Shown piece by piece: positions 6,448 to 17,607 of a stretch of 64,000 bases of DNA. The notes beneath the pieces are model-generated. The model did no database searches. It was not told where the DNA came from and worked only from the letters and a program-made list of their open reading frames with translations. Every line of letters begins with the position of its first letter. Positions within the stretch are counted from its first letter, which is position 1. Made by a program: the position numbers and the translations under genes. The DNA is from Rhizobium sp. AC27/96 (GTDB taxonomy: Bacteria > Pseudomonadota > Alphaproteobacteria > Rhizobiales > Rhizobiaceae): the NCBI RefSeq assembly GCF_001692325.1, contig NZ_LXKN01000046.1, positions 62,001 to 126,000 on the forward strand. Reading direction: 5' to 3'.

Positions 6448-9400
6448 ATGCCCGCAGTTCAATATCCGTTCATTGACATTGCCGTGCATCCGCGGGTGCG
6501 GGAGCGCTTCGCTCGTGGCGAAGCCATGGTCATGTTCTCGACCGGGATGGATCGCGTGCTGTGGGCGAACGGCGCCGGCGCCAACCTCTTCGGCTTTGAT
6601 GTCATTTACGATTTCCTCGACCAGGGGCCAAAGCCGGGCGATGTGTCGTTCCGCCAGATCGAGGCGACGGCACGCGGACTTGGCGCCGTTGGCGACCAGC
6701 GCACCTTCCTCATCCGCATGGCCTCCGGCTTCCAGCGCGCAGTGGTCAATGCGGCGGTCGAGCTCATCCGCATCCAGGCGGGCGAAGAGGCGATCCTGTT
6801 CTCATCGCCGGTCTCGGCCAAGCCGATGGCGCCGGCCGAATGCGCCCGGCGCATGATCGACGGCTTCGATGACCCCGATACCCACATGGCAGTCATCGGC
6901 CGCGATGGCGAAGTCATCTCCGCCTCCACCCGCTTTGCGACACTCGGCATAACGCCGCAGACGGCGCGGATGCTGACGACCATGGCCGGCGCGCAGCCGG
7001 ATCGCCTGATCAAGCGGCCGATCCCGACCGGGCGCGGCTATCTGCCGGCCGCCATCGGCAAGCTGGCGGAAATACCTGCATTGCATCTGCTCTTCGTTGT
7101 CGAGACCGTGCTCGGCCATCTCGATCCGACGGAAAGCCCGGCCAGTGCGGCGGGCGTTGCCGCGGTTGAACCACAGGCTGAAGAGGCCCGCGCCGAACTC
7201 GAGGCAGCGGCAGCCGAAGAAACAGCAAAGCCCGTACTGGCAGCGCCCTTCGGCGACGTCATCGACGCGGTTGCCGGCATCGAGGAATTGGACGAGACAC
7301 CGGAATATCAGCCAGACGAGCAGCCCGAGGTGGCTCCAGCTGCCGAGGAGACAGCGGAAGATATCCATGCGCTCGCCGTGATGGATGGAGCAAGCCAAGC
7401 CGATATCGAGGCTGCGGCTCAAGCCGACGAACAGCACCTGGAAGCGCCTGACCATCGCGAAGATCACGTCGCAGACAGCCAGACCGCCGAAAACCCCGAG
7501 CCGGCTCAGCCCGAAGCAACCAGCGCCGAAGACAGCTCCGTCGAAGGCTTTGCCTTCAAGCGCAATGGCCGTGCAACCCGTTTCGTCTGGAAGATCGATG
7601 CTGCCGGTCGTTTCAGCGAGGTTTCGCGCGAATTTGCGGATGCTGTGGGACCGCATGCGGCAAAAATAGCCGGTAGCGCCTTTGCCGATATCGCCGCGCG
7701 CTTCAATCTCGATCCGGATGGCAAGATCGCCGAACTTCTGGCAAGGCGCGACACCTGGTCGGGTCGCACGATCTATTGGCCGGTCGAAGGCACCAGCCTG
7801 ATGGTGCCGGTCGATCTGGCGGCTCTGCCGACCTATACACGCAGCCGCGAATTCGATGGCTTCAGAGGCTTCGGCGTCGTTCGCCTGGCGGATGTCATCG
7901 AGGATCCGGCGAAGCGCGGCATGTCGCTGGATCTCGAAGGCAACCAGCAGGCCACTGCGCCAGAAGTTGCCGATCAACCCGCAGAGACGGAAGCAACCTC
8001 AAACGAGCCGCCGGCGGCGGAGCTGGAAGACCCCGCCGCGATCGAAGAGGCCGAAGGCACGGCGCACGAGGCCGCGGAGGATGTTGGCGCGCCCAATTAC
8101 GAACCGCCAGCCCTTAATATCGCCGAGACGCCGAACCGCCGGGAAACGGACAAGATCATCCGCCTGCACGAACATCGGACGTTGACGCAGGCAGGCCTTT
8201 CGCTGAGCGAGCAGGCCGCCTTCCGCGAAATTGCCCGGCAGCTCGAGCCCTTCGGCAAGCGCACCGAGCCGCCTGTCGAACAGCCCCCGGTCGAGCCGGC
8301 CGCAGAGAATGCCGATATTGTACCGCAGGCAAATGCAGCCGATGAGCTCTTTTCCGAGACGCCTGAAACGGCGATCGGAAACGACAACGACAATGTCGAG
8401 GCCGACCATGAAAGCACGGCGTCGCTGACCGAGGCTTCCTCGACAGAGGAAGTGGCCGAGCCTATCGAAACGGCAGTGACGGTCGACCACACTCCTCAGC
8501 CTGAGACATTGGTCACATCCAGCGAGCCGGAAGAGGATTTCGATCCGCTCGATGCCCTGAGCACAGCCATCCCGCCGCGCGTCAAGATGCGCACCGGCCT
8601 GTCAGTCGATATCGTCGACCAGCTGCCGCTCGCCGTCCTCGTTCATGCCGGCGACCGGTTGATCCACGGCAACCCGGAATTCCTGCGGCTGACCGGCTAT
8701 GAGAATCTGGAGGGTCTCGAACAGGTAGGTGGGCTCGATGCGCTGCTGCAGCGCAACGACCTGGAAGGCAAGACCGAACAGCCGGGCACGATGATGGTCG
8801 TGCGCGCCGATGATGCGCTGGTGCCGGTGACCGCACGGCTGCAATCGATCCGCTGGGAAGACGGCACCGCCTTGATGCTGGCGTTGATGCCAGTGGAAAA
8901 GGCCGCGCAACCCGCACCGCCGGAGCCGGTATCGGAAGAAGCCCGCCCCGAACGCATTCTCGAGAAGGTCGCCAAGCTGCAGGTGGAGATCGAGGAACTG
9001 CGCTCGACGCTGGAAACCGCGACCGATGGCGTCATTATCGTTGGCCAGGACGGCGAGATCCGTTCGATGAACCGCTCGGCAAGCGCGCTCTTCAACTATG
9101 ACGACCAGGAAATCCGCGGCAAGCCCTTCGTCATGCTGTTTGCCCATGAAAGCCAGAAGGCGGTGCTGGATTATCTCGGCGGTCTTTCCGGCCACGGCGT
9201 TGCCAGTGTGCTCAACGATGGCCGCGAAGTGATCGGCCGCGAGGCATCCGGCGGCTTCCTGCCGCTGTTCATGACCATGGGCCAGCTCAACTCCTCCAAC
9301 GGCTACTGTGCAGTCATCCGCGACATCACGCAGTGGAAGCGGACCGAAGAAGAGCTGCGCAACGCCAAGCGTGCCGCCGAAACCGCCAATGCCCACAAGA

Positions 9401-10095
9401 CCGATTTCCTCGCCCGCGTCAGCCACGAGATCCGCACGCCGCTCAACGCCATCATCGGCTTTTCCGACATGATGGCCGGCGAACGTTTCGGCCCCATCGG
9501 CCATTCGCGCTACATCGAATACGCGACCGATATCGGCCGCTCGGGCCGGCATGTGCTCGACATCGTCAACGACCTGCTGGATATCTCCAAGATCGAAGCC
9601 GGCGAGATGGATCTGGAGTTCGCATCGGTCGGCCTCAACGAGGCGATCACCGAGGCGGTATCGCTGGTGCAGCCGCAGGCCAACAGCCAGCGCGTGATCA
9701 TCCGCACCGCGCTTTCGCAGGCCGTGCCAAATGTCGTGGCCGATCTGCGTTCGATCAAGCAGATCGCGCTGAACATCCTCTCGAATGCCATCCGCTTCAC
9801 GCCGTCTGGCGGCCAGATCGTTGTATCGACGTCCTATGAGGGCAATGGCAGCGTAGTCTTACGCATCAGGGATACCGGCGTCGGCATGACCCGCTCGGAA
9901 CTCGAACAGGCGATGAAGCCCTTCCGGCAGGTGGCGACCAATGCGCGCAAACGCGGCGACGGCACCGGCCTTGGCCTGCCGCTGACCAAGGCCATGGTCG
10001 ACGCCAACCGCGCCACCTTCTCGATCAACTCCTCACCCAACGAGGGTACGCTGGTGGAAGTCACCTTCCCTTCGCCGAGGGTGCTGGCGAACTGA
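6448..10095 (+). CDS. PdhS-like cell-cycle sensor histidine kinase (PleC/DivJ family)
   Basis: A 1215-residue cytosolic kinase with no evident membrane segment. Residues 1-210 form an N-terminal domain opening YPFIDIAVHPRVRERFARGEA, which I recognise from the PdhS kinases of Brucella and rhizobia. Acidic, low-complexity linkers (about 225-365 and 500-690) flank a PAS-like domain. Further PAS-like domains lie at about 715-810 and 850-970, with a short coiled coil between. The kinase core has phospho-acceptor His993 in SHEIRTPLNAI, N box NILSNAIRFTPSGG, DTGVGM and GTGLGLPL. This family acts on the DivK response regulator, tying polar identity to the CtrA cell-cycle pathway. It is transcribed alone. 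Naming within the PdhS/PleC/DivJ set needs a phylogeny. Confidence 0.88.
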   Translation: MPAVQYPFIDIAVHPRVRERFARGEAMVMFSTGMDRVLWANGAGANLFGFDVIYDFLDQGPKPGDVSFRQIEATARGLGAVGDQRTFLIRMASGFQRAVVNAAVELIRIQAGEEAILFSSPVSAKPMAPAECARRMIDGFDDPDTHMAVIGRDGEVISASTRFATLGITPQTARMLTTMAGAQPDRLIKRPIPTGRGYLPAAIGKLAEIPALHLLFVVETVLGHLDPTESPASAAGVAAVEPQAEEARAELEAAAAEETAKPVLAAPFGDVIDAVAGIEELDETPEYQPDEQPEVAPAAEETAEDIHALAVMDGASQADIEAAAQADEQHLEAPDHREDHVADSQTAENPEPAQPEATSAEDSSVEGFAFKRNGRATRFVWKIDAAGRFSEVSREFADAVGPHAAKIAGSAFADIAARFNLDPDGKIAELLARRDTWSGRTIYWPVEGTSLMVPVDLAALPTYTRSREFDGFRGFGVVRLADVIEDPAKRGMSLDLEGNQQATAPEVADQPAETEATSNEPPAAELEDPAAIEEAEGTAHEAAEDVGAPNYEPPALNIAETPNRRETDKIIRLHEHRTLTQAGLSLSEQAAFREIARQLEPFGKRTEPPVEQPPVEPAAENADIVPQANAADELFSETPETAIGNDNDNVEADHESTASLTEASSTEEVAEPIETAVTVDHTPQPETLVTSSEPEEDFDPLDALSTAIPPRVKMRTGLSVDIVDQLPLAVLVHAGDRLIHGNPEFLRLTGYENLEGLEQVGGLDALLQRNDLEGKTEQPGTMMVVRADDALVPVTARLQSIRWEDGTALMLALMPVEKAAQPAPPEPVSEEARPERILEKVAKLQVEIEELRSTLETATDGVIIVGQDGEIRSMNRSASALFNYDDQEIRGKPFVMLFAHESQKAVLDYLGGLSGHGVASVLNDGREVIGREASGGFLPLFMTMGQLNSSNGYCAVIRDITQWKRTEEELRNAKRAAETANAHKTDFLARVSHEIRTPLNAIIGFSDMMAGERFGPIGHSRYIEYATDIGRSGRHVLDIVNDLLDISKIEAGEMDLEFASVGLNEAITEAVSLVQPQANSQRVIIRTALSQAVPNVVADLRSIKQIALNILSNAIRFTPSGGQIVVSTSYEGNGSVVLRIRDTGVGMTRSELEQAMKPFRQVATNARKRGDGTGLGLPLTKAMVDANRATFSINSSPNEGTLVEVTFPSPRVLAN

Positions 10096-10115
10096 GAGAG
10101 ATCGTCAGCCAGCTA

Positions 10116-10517
10116 TCAGAACCAGAGATCGCGCACGCACCGCCCCTTGGACGGGAGATCTTCGAATGTGTCCAGCCCATCGAAATGATCGATCGGCAGA
10201 TCGTCAACGAGATCCGGCGGCGCTAAACGAAGATTGACGGCCATGCGCCGTCGGCCATCTTTCTCAAGCCGCAGGCCGCGCCAGCTCAATACATTGGCGC
10301 AGGATGGGCAGAACAATATTTCGAGGGACGGTTGTTTTCCCTCGGCGCGGCTATAAGCGGCCGTCTCCCCGGTGACCGCGACACGCTCTCCCTCGAAATC
10401 ATAGGCCCATAGCGCACCGTAGCGCCGGCAGAGCGTGCAGTTGCAGGCCGTAATCGAACCCGGATCGCCTTCAAGCGTCCAGCCTGTCTTGCCGCAATGA
10501 CATGAACCGATCAGCAT
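10116..10517 (-). CDS. GFA-family (glutathione-dependent formaldehyde-activating fold) zinc protein
   Basis: A 133-residue protein with the conserved Cys clusters of the GFA/CENP-V fold: GSCHCG at the N-terminus, ACNCTLCRRYG near residue 25, and FCPSC near residue 70. These ligands bind two zinc ions in the family. The founding member adds glutathione to formaldehyde, but most members have no proven activity, so the annotation is of the fold only. The start at 10517 matches the usual MLIGSCHCG opening. It is convergent with the PdhS-like kinase gene (20 bp between stops) and probably a single-gene unit. Confidence 0.85.
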   Translation of the reverse strand: MLIGSCHCGKTGWTLEGDPGSITACNCTLCRRYGALWAYDFEGERVAVTGETAAYSRAEGKQPSLEILFCPSCANVLSWRGLRLEKDGRRRMAVNLRLAPPDLVDDLPIDHFDGLDTFEDLPSKGRCVRDLWF

Positions 10518-10635
10518 GAGTTGCGCGCTCCCTTCACCGTCTGGCGGAGGTGACATTCTGCCTCAGTCGCTGAGTGTCTGCAAATGGCGCTCTCTTACAG
10601 GGGATCGAACCCGTTCTCGCCTGACATCCATCAGC

Positions 10636-11526
10636 TCAGCCCGCCAGAGCCAGACCACCGTAACGGCTAATTTCGCTCTCAATCTCGGCAATGAGCGTAT
10701 CCAGCGCGGGGTTTCTCACCTTGCGGCCGCGGCGCACCACATAGGCCAGGGCGGGCGGCGCCGGCAGGCCATGGCTGATGACCTCCATGTCGGGCAGCAG
10801 GTGACGGCCGCTCAGAAGCGCCACGCCCAGGCCAGCGCTGACCGCCGCGATAATTCCGGCCGAACTGGTGCATTCGAACACGGTTTCGAGGACAACGCCG
10901 TCATCCTGCCCGATATCGAGCGCCCAGCGGCGATAGAAGCATTCATCGTCGAAGGACAGGAACGGTATCGGGCCGTCCGGAGCTAAGGTCAGCTCAGGGT
11001 GCTTGACCCAGTGAAGCTGCTCGCGAAAGAGAACGACATCCGTCGGGCGGACCTCATGGGCGAAAACCTGGATGATGGCGGCGTCGAGTTCTCCCTTGTC
11101 CAGCATACCTCGCAGAACCAGGCTCATGCGAACCTTGGTGCGCACGGAGACATTTGGATGCAGGCGGCGAAAACGCCCCAATATGCGGGCAAGATCGGTG
11201 CAGGTCGTATCCTCGGTCAGACCGAGTGCAACGCGGCCGGCAAGCGAAGTCTTCGACAGGCTCAACAGTGCCTCGTCATGCAGTCCGAGGATGCGCCCGG
11301 CATAATCGAGCAGATCCTCCCCTGCCGCGGTGAACATTGACGCTCCAGGCTTGCGGCTCAAGAGATCGCAATCAAGGCTCGTCTCAAGCCGCTTGATCTT
11401 GTGGCTGACGGCCGATTGCGACAGTCCCAGGGCTTCAGCGGCGCGGGTGATGCCGCCGTGATGACGGATTGCCCACAAGGCGCGCAGAGCATCGATTTCC
11501 AAACGGCGGCTCGTCAATTCGGTCAT
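10636..11526 (-). CDS. LysR-family regulator, divergent from an EamA exporter gene
   Basis: A 296-residue LysR-type protein. The winged helix lies in residues 8-68 (LRALWAIRHHGGITRAAEALGLSQSAVSHKIKRLE) and the effector-binding domain from about 95 to 290. The start at 11526 (MTELTSRRLEID) is chosen over an ATG at 11589 because the family starts just before the helix-turn-helix. It diverges from the EamA transporter gene, a pairing that usually means the regulator controls the exporter. The effector is unknown. Confidence 0.9.
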   Translation of the reverse strand: MTELTSRRLEIDALRALWAIRHHGGITRAAEALGLSQSAVSHKIKRLETSLDCDLLSRKPGASMFTAAGEDLLDYAGRILGLHDEALLSLSKTSLAGRVALGLTEDTTCTDLARILGRFRRLHPNVSVRTKVRMSLVLRGMLDKGELDAAIIQVFAHEVRPTDVVLFREQLHWVKHPELTLAPDGPIPFLSFDDECFYRRWALDIGQDDGVVLETVFECTSSAGIIAAVSAGLGVALLSGRHLLPDMEVISHGLPAPPALAYVVRRGRKVRNPALDTLIAEIESEISRYGGLALAG

Positions 11527-11614
11527 GGCAAACTTGGCCTCGATGATGGTTTGACAGGCAGAATGCCATGTTGCGGCTATTTCTAGCAAATATTTATGAT
11601 CTATGAGACTGAGT

Positions 11615-11624
11615 TGTCATGACA
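11615..11624. promoter_or_regulatory. Candidate LysR operator TGTCATGACA
   Basis: A perfect 10-bp palindrome in the 176-bp divergent promoter region between the LysR gene and the exporter gene. A second TTGTCAT occurs at 11635-11641, about 20 bp further. Spaced repeats like this fit a LysR binding region. Inferred from position only. Confidence 0.4.
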
Positions 11625-11702
11625 TGATCGATATTTGTCATATGCCATCGAGCCGGCGCTCCCCTATGGCTTGATGGTGCAGCATATTCGATCGGGAGCC
11701 CG

Positions 11703-12599
11703 ATGACAGACCAATACCTATCCCGGCCAGCGCCGGGTGAACGCCGTTTCCTTTGGCCGTTGCTGGCCGGGCTTCTGATTATCAGCTGGAGCTCCGGCTT
11801 CATCGGCATTCGCTATGCCAGCCAGGAGGCAAGCGTCATGCTGGTCCTATTCTGGCGTACGCTTCTTTCGGGTCTGATCCTGCTGCCTTTCGCCCTGGCG
11901 ATCGGGCCGCGGATGCGAATGCGAGCGATAGGGCAGCAGATGCTGTTCGGCGTGATGTCGGTCTTCCTCTATCTCGGCGGCTTCGCACTGGCGATCGAAC
12001 AACGCGTGCCGACGGGACTGGTGGCGCTGATCTCCGATCTGCTTCCGCTTGCAATTGCTGCCCTTTCCCAACCTGTTCTCGGAGAACGGTTGAGCCGACG
12101 CCAATGGCTGGGAACGGCGATTGCTGTGGCGGGCGTGCTGATCGTCTCGGTGGATAGTCTCAGTTTTGGCGCGGCTCCCATCTGGGCCTATGGCGTGACG
12201 GTCGGCTCCATGCTCGTCTTTGCATTCGCCTCGGTCCTGCACAAGCGGCAGCGCACCGGGCACATGCCCGTTCACCAGAGCCTGTGCATCCATACCCTCA
12301 CGGCTTCGGTGCTGTTCGGCGCCTGCGCCATGATGCAGGGCAGTCTTGCCCCGCCGCTGACATCCGGCTTCGCCATCGGCATTGTCTGGCTGGTTCTGAT
12401 CGCAACCTTTGTCGCCTATTCGGTCTATTATGCCAGCCTGCGTCTTTTCCCGGTGGCGCAGGTGAGCGCCGCCATCTATCTGAGCCCGCCGGTGACCATG
12501 CTCTGGGCCTGGGCCCTGTTTTCAGAACCGCTGACGATGGCGATGTTCGCGGGGCTGGCGGTGACGCTGGTCGGGGTATGGCTGACCTCGCGCAGCTAA
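11703..12599 (+). CDS. EamA/DMT-superfamily transporter
   Basis: A 298-residue integral membrane protein with about ten hydrophobic segments in two EamA repeats (residues roughly 18-150 and 160-296). Typical signs are ISWSSGFIGIRYA in the first helix and LYLGGFALAIEQRVPTGLVALISDLLPL in the first repeat, and IYLSPPVTMLWAW in the second. Members export amino acids, metabolites or drugs; the substrate here is unknown. The start has GGGAG upstream. It is probably controlled by the divergent LysR gene. Its stop codon lies at the border of a dispersed repeat. Confidence 0.9.
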   Translation: MTDQYLSRPAPGERRFLWPLLAGLLIISWSSGFIGIRYASQEASVMLVLFWRTLLSGLILLPFALAIGPRMRMRAIGQQMLFGVMSVFLYLGGFALAIEQRVPTGLVALISDLLPLAIAALSQPVLGERLSRRQWLGTAIAVAGVLIVSVDSLSFGAAPIWAYGVTVGSMLVFAFASVLHKRQRTGHMPVHQSLCIHTLTASVLFGACAMMQGSLAPPLTSGFAIGIVWLVLIATFVAYSVYYASLRLFPVAQVSAAIYLSPPVTMLWAWALFSEPLTMAMFAGLAVTLVGVWLTSRS

Positions 12600-12698
12600 A
12601 GCATGTCCAGGAAAAGTGCGCAGCGGTTTTCCGTCCGGAATGCGTACAAACAAGGAGATAGAGCGTTTTCGCGATTCGAAGAAAAGCGAAAATGTTCC
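12598..12698 (+). repeat. Dispersed rhizobial palindromic repeat, copy 1
   Basis: About 100 bp starting CTAAAGCAT at the end of the exporter gene. It has a conserved left half (GGAAAAGTGCGCAGCGGT) and a right half containing the inverted pair TTTTCGC...GCGAAAA. It is nearly identical, in opposite orientation, to 22455-22553, and its left half recurs at 48074-48129. Confidence 0.88.
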
Positions 12699-12806
12699 AA
12701 GGCGAAGTTCCCTGCGGCCTCCTTCGCGAACGGCCTAAAGCGGACGCAATCGTATGGCATTGGCCGGCATCCAAAGGACGAAACATCGACGTAGGAGACA
12801 CACGTG

Positions 12807-13160
12807 ATGAACGAGAGCTGCCCCGTTCTCTCTCCCGACGAGAGACAATATGTCGACATCCAGGGGAGAGCCGAACACGCGATGTTGGCGACGATTTATG
12901 CAGCGATCGAGAAGGCACGCCAACAGGCGGCCGACGAGCTGAGTTCCGTTGGATCAGAGCTGACGCCGCCGGCATATGACTATTTTGCCGCCGTCGCCCA
13001 CCAGAAGCTTTTCCTTCTGTTGTGCGGCGCCGATCCGGAAACGTTCATGGGTGGAAACCCCGATATCGCTGCCCGCATCATCGAAAATGGCCGGAACATA
13101 TCCGACCATTATTGGGTCGGCAGGGCTGCAAAATCAGACCCTGACGACCCTTCGAACTGA
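12807..13160 (+). CDS. Hypothetical protein (117 aa)
   Basis: A soluble, mostly helical protein with no family that I recognise. It has no signal peptide or membrane segment. The middle (EHAMLATIYAAIEKARQQAADEL, then PAYDYFAAVAHQKLFLLLCGADPETFMGGNPDIAARI) looks like two amphipathic helices and a globular C-terminus. The ribosome site AGGAG at 12793-12797 fits either the GTG at 12804 or the ATG at 12807. The gene follows the dispersed repeat and is convergent with the helicase gene, 17 bp away. The clear ribosome site and coding-like composition support a real gene. Confidence 0.6.
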   Translation: MNESCPVLSPDERQYVDIQGRAEHAMLATIYAAIEKARQQAADELSSVGSELTPPAYDYFAAVAHQKLFLLLCGADPETFMGGNPDIAARIIENGRNISDHYWVGRAAKSDPDDPSN

Positions 13161-13177
13161 TCGCGGAAGCGACCCGG

Positions 13178-15136
13178 TTATTCGCCGCGCACCTTCGCAG
13201 CCTTGCGCGCGGCTCTGGAATTGGGCTTGCCGCTCTTGGGAGGGCCATCGCCCCTGGGAGCACCTTCGCCCCGGGGAGCGCCGTCGTTCTTGGCGAAATT
13301 CGGCTTGCCGGCCTTCTTCACCCAAGGCTTCTTGTCGGAACGCTCGGAAACGCCACCTTCGCCGGCCTGCGCCCGTTCCGGCTTGCGATCGGACTTCCAC
13401 TTCGGCTTGCCGCCCTCCTGCGGGCGGGGACCTCGGTCGGCGAAAGGCTTCTTTTTCTCGAAAGCCCCTTCCCGCCTGCCCTGCGAAAAATCCGGTACGC
13501 CGTCGAGCGGCTTCACGCGGATGCCGCGTTCCAGCGTCTTGTCGGGGCCAATGGCGACCAGGAAGCGCTCAGCGCCTTCCTGCGAGAACTCGACGAAGGT
13601 TTCTTCCGGCTGCATCTTGATGGCGCCGATGTCGCGCTTGGTCAGATTGCCGTTGCGGCAGAGCATGGGGATCAGCCAGCGCGGCTCGGCATTCTGCTTG
13701 CGCCCCACCGAGAGCGACACCCAGACGCCGTCGGTGAAATCATTGCGTCCCGCACCCGGGCCGTCATCGCGAGGCGTAACCGGGAAATCGTCACGGCGAG
13801 GTTTCTTGCGCTCGCCTTCGGCCGGCACGTCTTGCAGCTCTTCCGGCGCGGAGTGACGCGCCCGATAGTGACGCAGGAATGCGGCCGCGATCTGCTCTGC
13901 GCCGTGGCTTTCCAGCAGCTGCTTTACCAGCGACTCTTCTTCTTCCCGCAGAGGTTCGGCGAAAATCGGATCGGCGAGCAGACGCTCGTCGTCGCGCTCA
14001 TTGACCTCATCCGCAGACGGCGGCTTTGCCCAGGTGGCGCGCAGGCGAGCGGCCTCCAGCAAGCGTTCGGTGCGGCGGCGTGCGCTGAGCGGCACGATCA
14101 GGGCGCTGACGCCCTTGCGGCCGGCACGGCCGGTGCGGCCGCTACGATGCAGCAGCGTTTCCGGATTGGTCGGTATGTCGGCATGAACCACCAGATCGAG
14201 GCCCGGCAGGTCGATGCCGCGAGCGGCGACGTCGGTGGCGATGCAGACGCGGGCGCGGCCATCGCGCATGGCCTGCAGCGCATGCGTACGCTCGCTCTGG
14301 CTAAGCTCACCCGAGAGAGCCACGACGGAGAAGCCGCGATTGTTGAAGCGTGCCGTCAGATGGTTGACCGCTGCACGGGTCGAGCAGAAGACGATGGCAT
14401 TCTGCGCTTCGTAGTAGCGCAGGACATTGATGATGGCATTCTCCCTGTCGCTCGGCGTAACGGTCAGGGCGCGATAGTCGATATCGACGTGCTGCTTGGT
14501 TTCCGAAGCCGTGGCGATACGGACCGCATCGCGCTGGTAATTTTCGGCAAGCTTGGCAATGGTGCGCGGCACGGTCGCTGAGAACATCAGCGTCCGCCGG
14601 TCGGCCGGCGAAGTCTCGAGGATGTATTCGAGATCCTCGCGGAAGCCGAGATCGAGCATTTCGTCGGCCTCATCGAGCACGACAGCCTTCAGTTCGGAAA
14701 TATCCAGCGAGTTGCGGCGAATATGGTCGCAGAGGCGGCCCGGCGTGCCGACGACAATGTGCGCGCCACGCTCCAGCGCCCGCTTCTCGGTGCGCATGTC
14801 CATGCCACCAACGCAGGAGACGATTGTCGCGCCCGTCAGTTCATAGAGCCATTCCAGCTCGCGCTGAACCTGTAGCGCCAGTTCGCGGGTGGGGGCGATA
14901 GCCAAAGCCAATGGCGTGCCGGCGCGGCCAAAGCGTTCCGCACCTTCAAGCAGGGTCGGCGCCAGCGCCAGACCGAAGGCAACCGTCTTGCCCGAGCCTG
15001 TCTGGGCTGAAACGAGAGCATCCTTGCCGGCCAGGCCGGGATCGAGCATGGCCTTTTGCACCGGCGTCAGCGTTTCATAACCACGCTTTGCCAAAGCCTG
15101 GGCAATCGCAGGAACGATGCCTTCGAATTCGGTCAT
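13178..15136 (-). CDS. DEAD-box ATP-dependent RNA helicase with DbpA-like RNA-binding domain
   Basis: A 652-residue DEAD-box protein. Seen in order: motif I AQTGSGKT (44-51), PTRELA (82-87), GTPGR, DEAD (155-158), SAT, then RGIDLPGLD and HRSGRTGRAG in the second RecA domain. Residues about 460-545 (GVWVSLSVGRK... to RGIRVKPL) resemble the DbpA RNA-binding fold. The last 100 residues are Lys/Arg/Gly/Pro-rich and probably disordered. Such helicases remodel ribosomal or messenger RNA and are often cold-induced. The leader upstream of the start (15137-15305) has two hairpins, which may matter for regulation. Whether it is the DeaD/CsdA or the DbpA equivalent is not settled by sequence alone. Confidence 0.93.
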   Translation of the reverse strand: MTEFEGIVPAIAQALAKRGYETLTPVQKAMLDPGLAGKDALVSAQTGSGKTVAFGLALAPTLLEGAERFGRAGTPLALAIAPTRELALQVQRELEWLYELTGATIVSCVGGMDMRTEKRALERGAHIVVGTPGRLCDHIRRNSLDISELKAVVLDEADEMLDLGFREDLEYILETSPADRRTLMFSATVPRTIAKLAENYQRDAVRIATASETKQHVDIDYRALTVTPSDRENAIINVLRYYEAQNAIVFCSTRAAVNHLTARFNNRGFSVVALSGELSQSERTHALQAMRDGRARVCIATDVAARGIDLPGLDLVVHADIPTNPETLLHRSGRTGRAGRKGVSALIVPLSARRRTERLLEAARLRATWAKPPSADEVNERDDERLLADPIFAEPLREEEESLVKQLLESHGAEQIAAAFLRHYRARHSAPEELQDVPAEGERKKPRRDDFPVTPRDDGPGAGRNDFTDGVWVSLSVGRKQNAEPRWLIPMLCRNGNLTKRDIGAIKMQPEETFVEFSQEGAERFLVAIGPDKTLERGIRVKPLDGVPDFSQGRREGAFEKKKPFADRGPRPQEGGKPKWKSDRKPERAQAGEGGVSERSDKKPWVKKAGKPNFAKNDGAPRGEGAPRGDGPPKSGKPNSRAARKAAKVRGE

Positions 15137-15490
15137 AATTTGTCTTTCGGAATTCTTCGCGCCAAACGGCACGGATCATCGTGGCCCGCACGTCGCAGGC
15201 CTCTTCTTCAGGCCTGCACATACTTGCTCGGCAAGCTAATGTACAGAGCACATGCGTATTTGTGCGCGACAGAACGAAAAAAAGGCAGCGAACGACGCTG
15301 CCTTTGAGAATGATGCTGCCTAAAGAAAGCTCGAGTCGGTGAACTTCATGTCTCCGGAGCCAGAAGCCGGCTCCAATCCGCTCTAGCTCATGCGAACGGT
15401 CTCAAGTTGGCTTTTACCTTTGACCAATCTTTCTTAACGCGGCGTTACCAAACGGGGGTCATCGTTTGCCCATCAGTTTTTGGGGAGGCC
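15137..15490. other. Leader/intergenic region between acetoacetyl-CoA synthetase and helicase genes
   Basis: 354 bp without a convincing ORF. It holds a hairpin GCAGGCCT/AGGCCTGC (15195-15202 with 15210-15217) about 60 bases upstream of the helicase start, the terminator-like hairpin at 15277-15305, and GGAGCC/GGCTCC at about 15356-15374. It probably contains the helicase promoter and a structured 5' leader. Confidence 0.5.
15277..15305 (-). terminator. Terminator-like hairpin upstream of the helicase gene
   Basis: A perfect 10-bp stem (15281-15290 with 15296-15305, loop AACGA on plus) followed on the minus strand by seven T. It is 186 bp past the acetoacetyl-CoA synthetase stop and 141 bp before the helicase start, so it either ends the upstream transcript or acts in the helicase leader. 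Confidence 0.8.
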
Positions 15491-17443
<1,953 letters not shown>

Positions 17444-17607
17444 GTTTCTCTCCCCCACTTTTCGATCTATATAGCAATGCTGCAGCGCATTATAAAGTCA
17501 CGGAGTCGTGGGCATTTCCAGTGTGCAATGTTTGCATCCGCCAAACATTTCCTATATCCGGCAACACAGGCAGATCGTCCCTATCAGTTTGAGAGTTTCC
17601 ACGGGAT

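Noticed and set aside
10590..10620. A tRNA T-arm-like stretch (GGTTCGATCCCC in reverse) that could mark an attachment site
   Set aside because: The flanks do not pair as a T stem or acceptor, no anticodon arm follows, and no integrase or foreign DNA is nearby.
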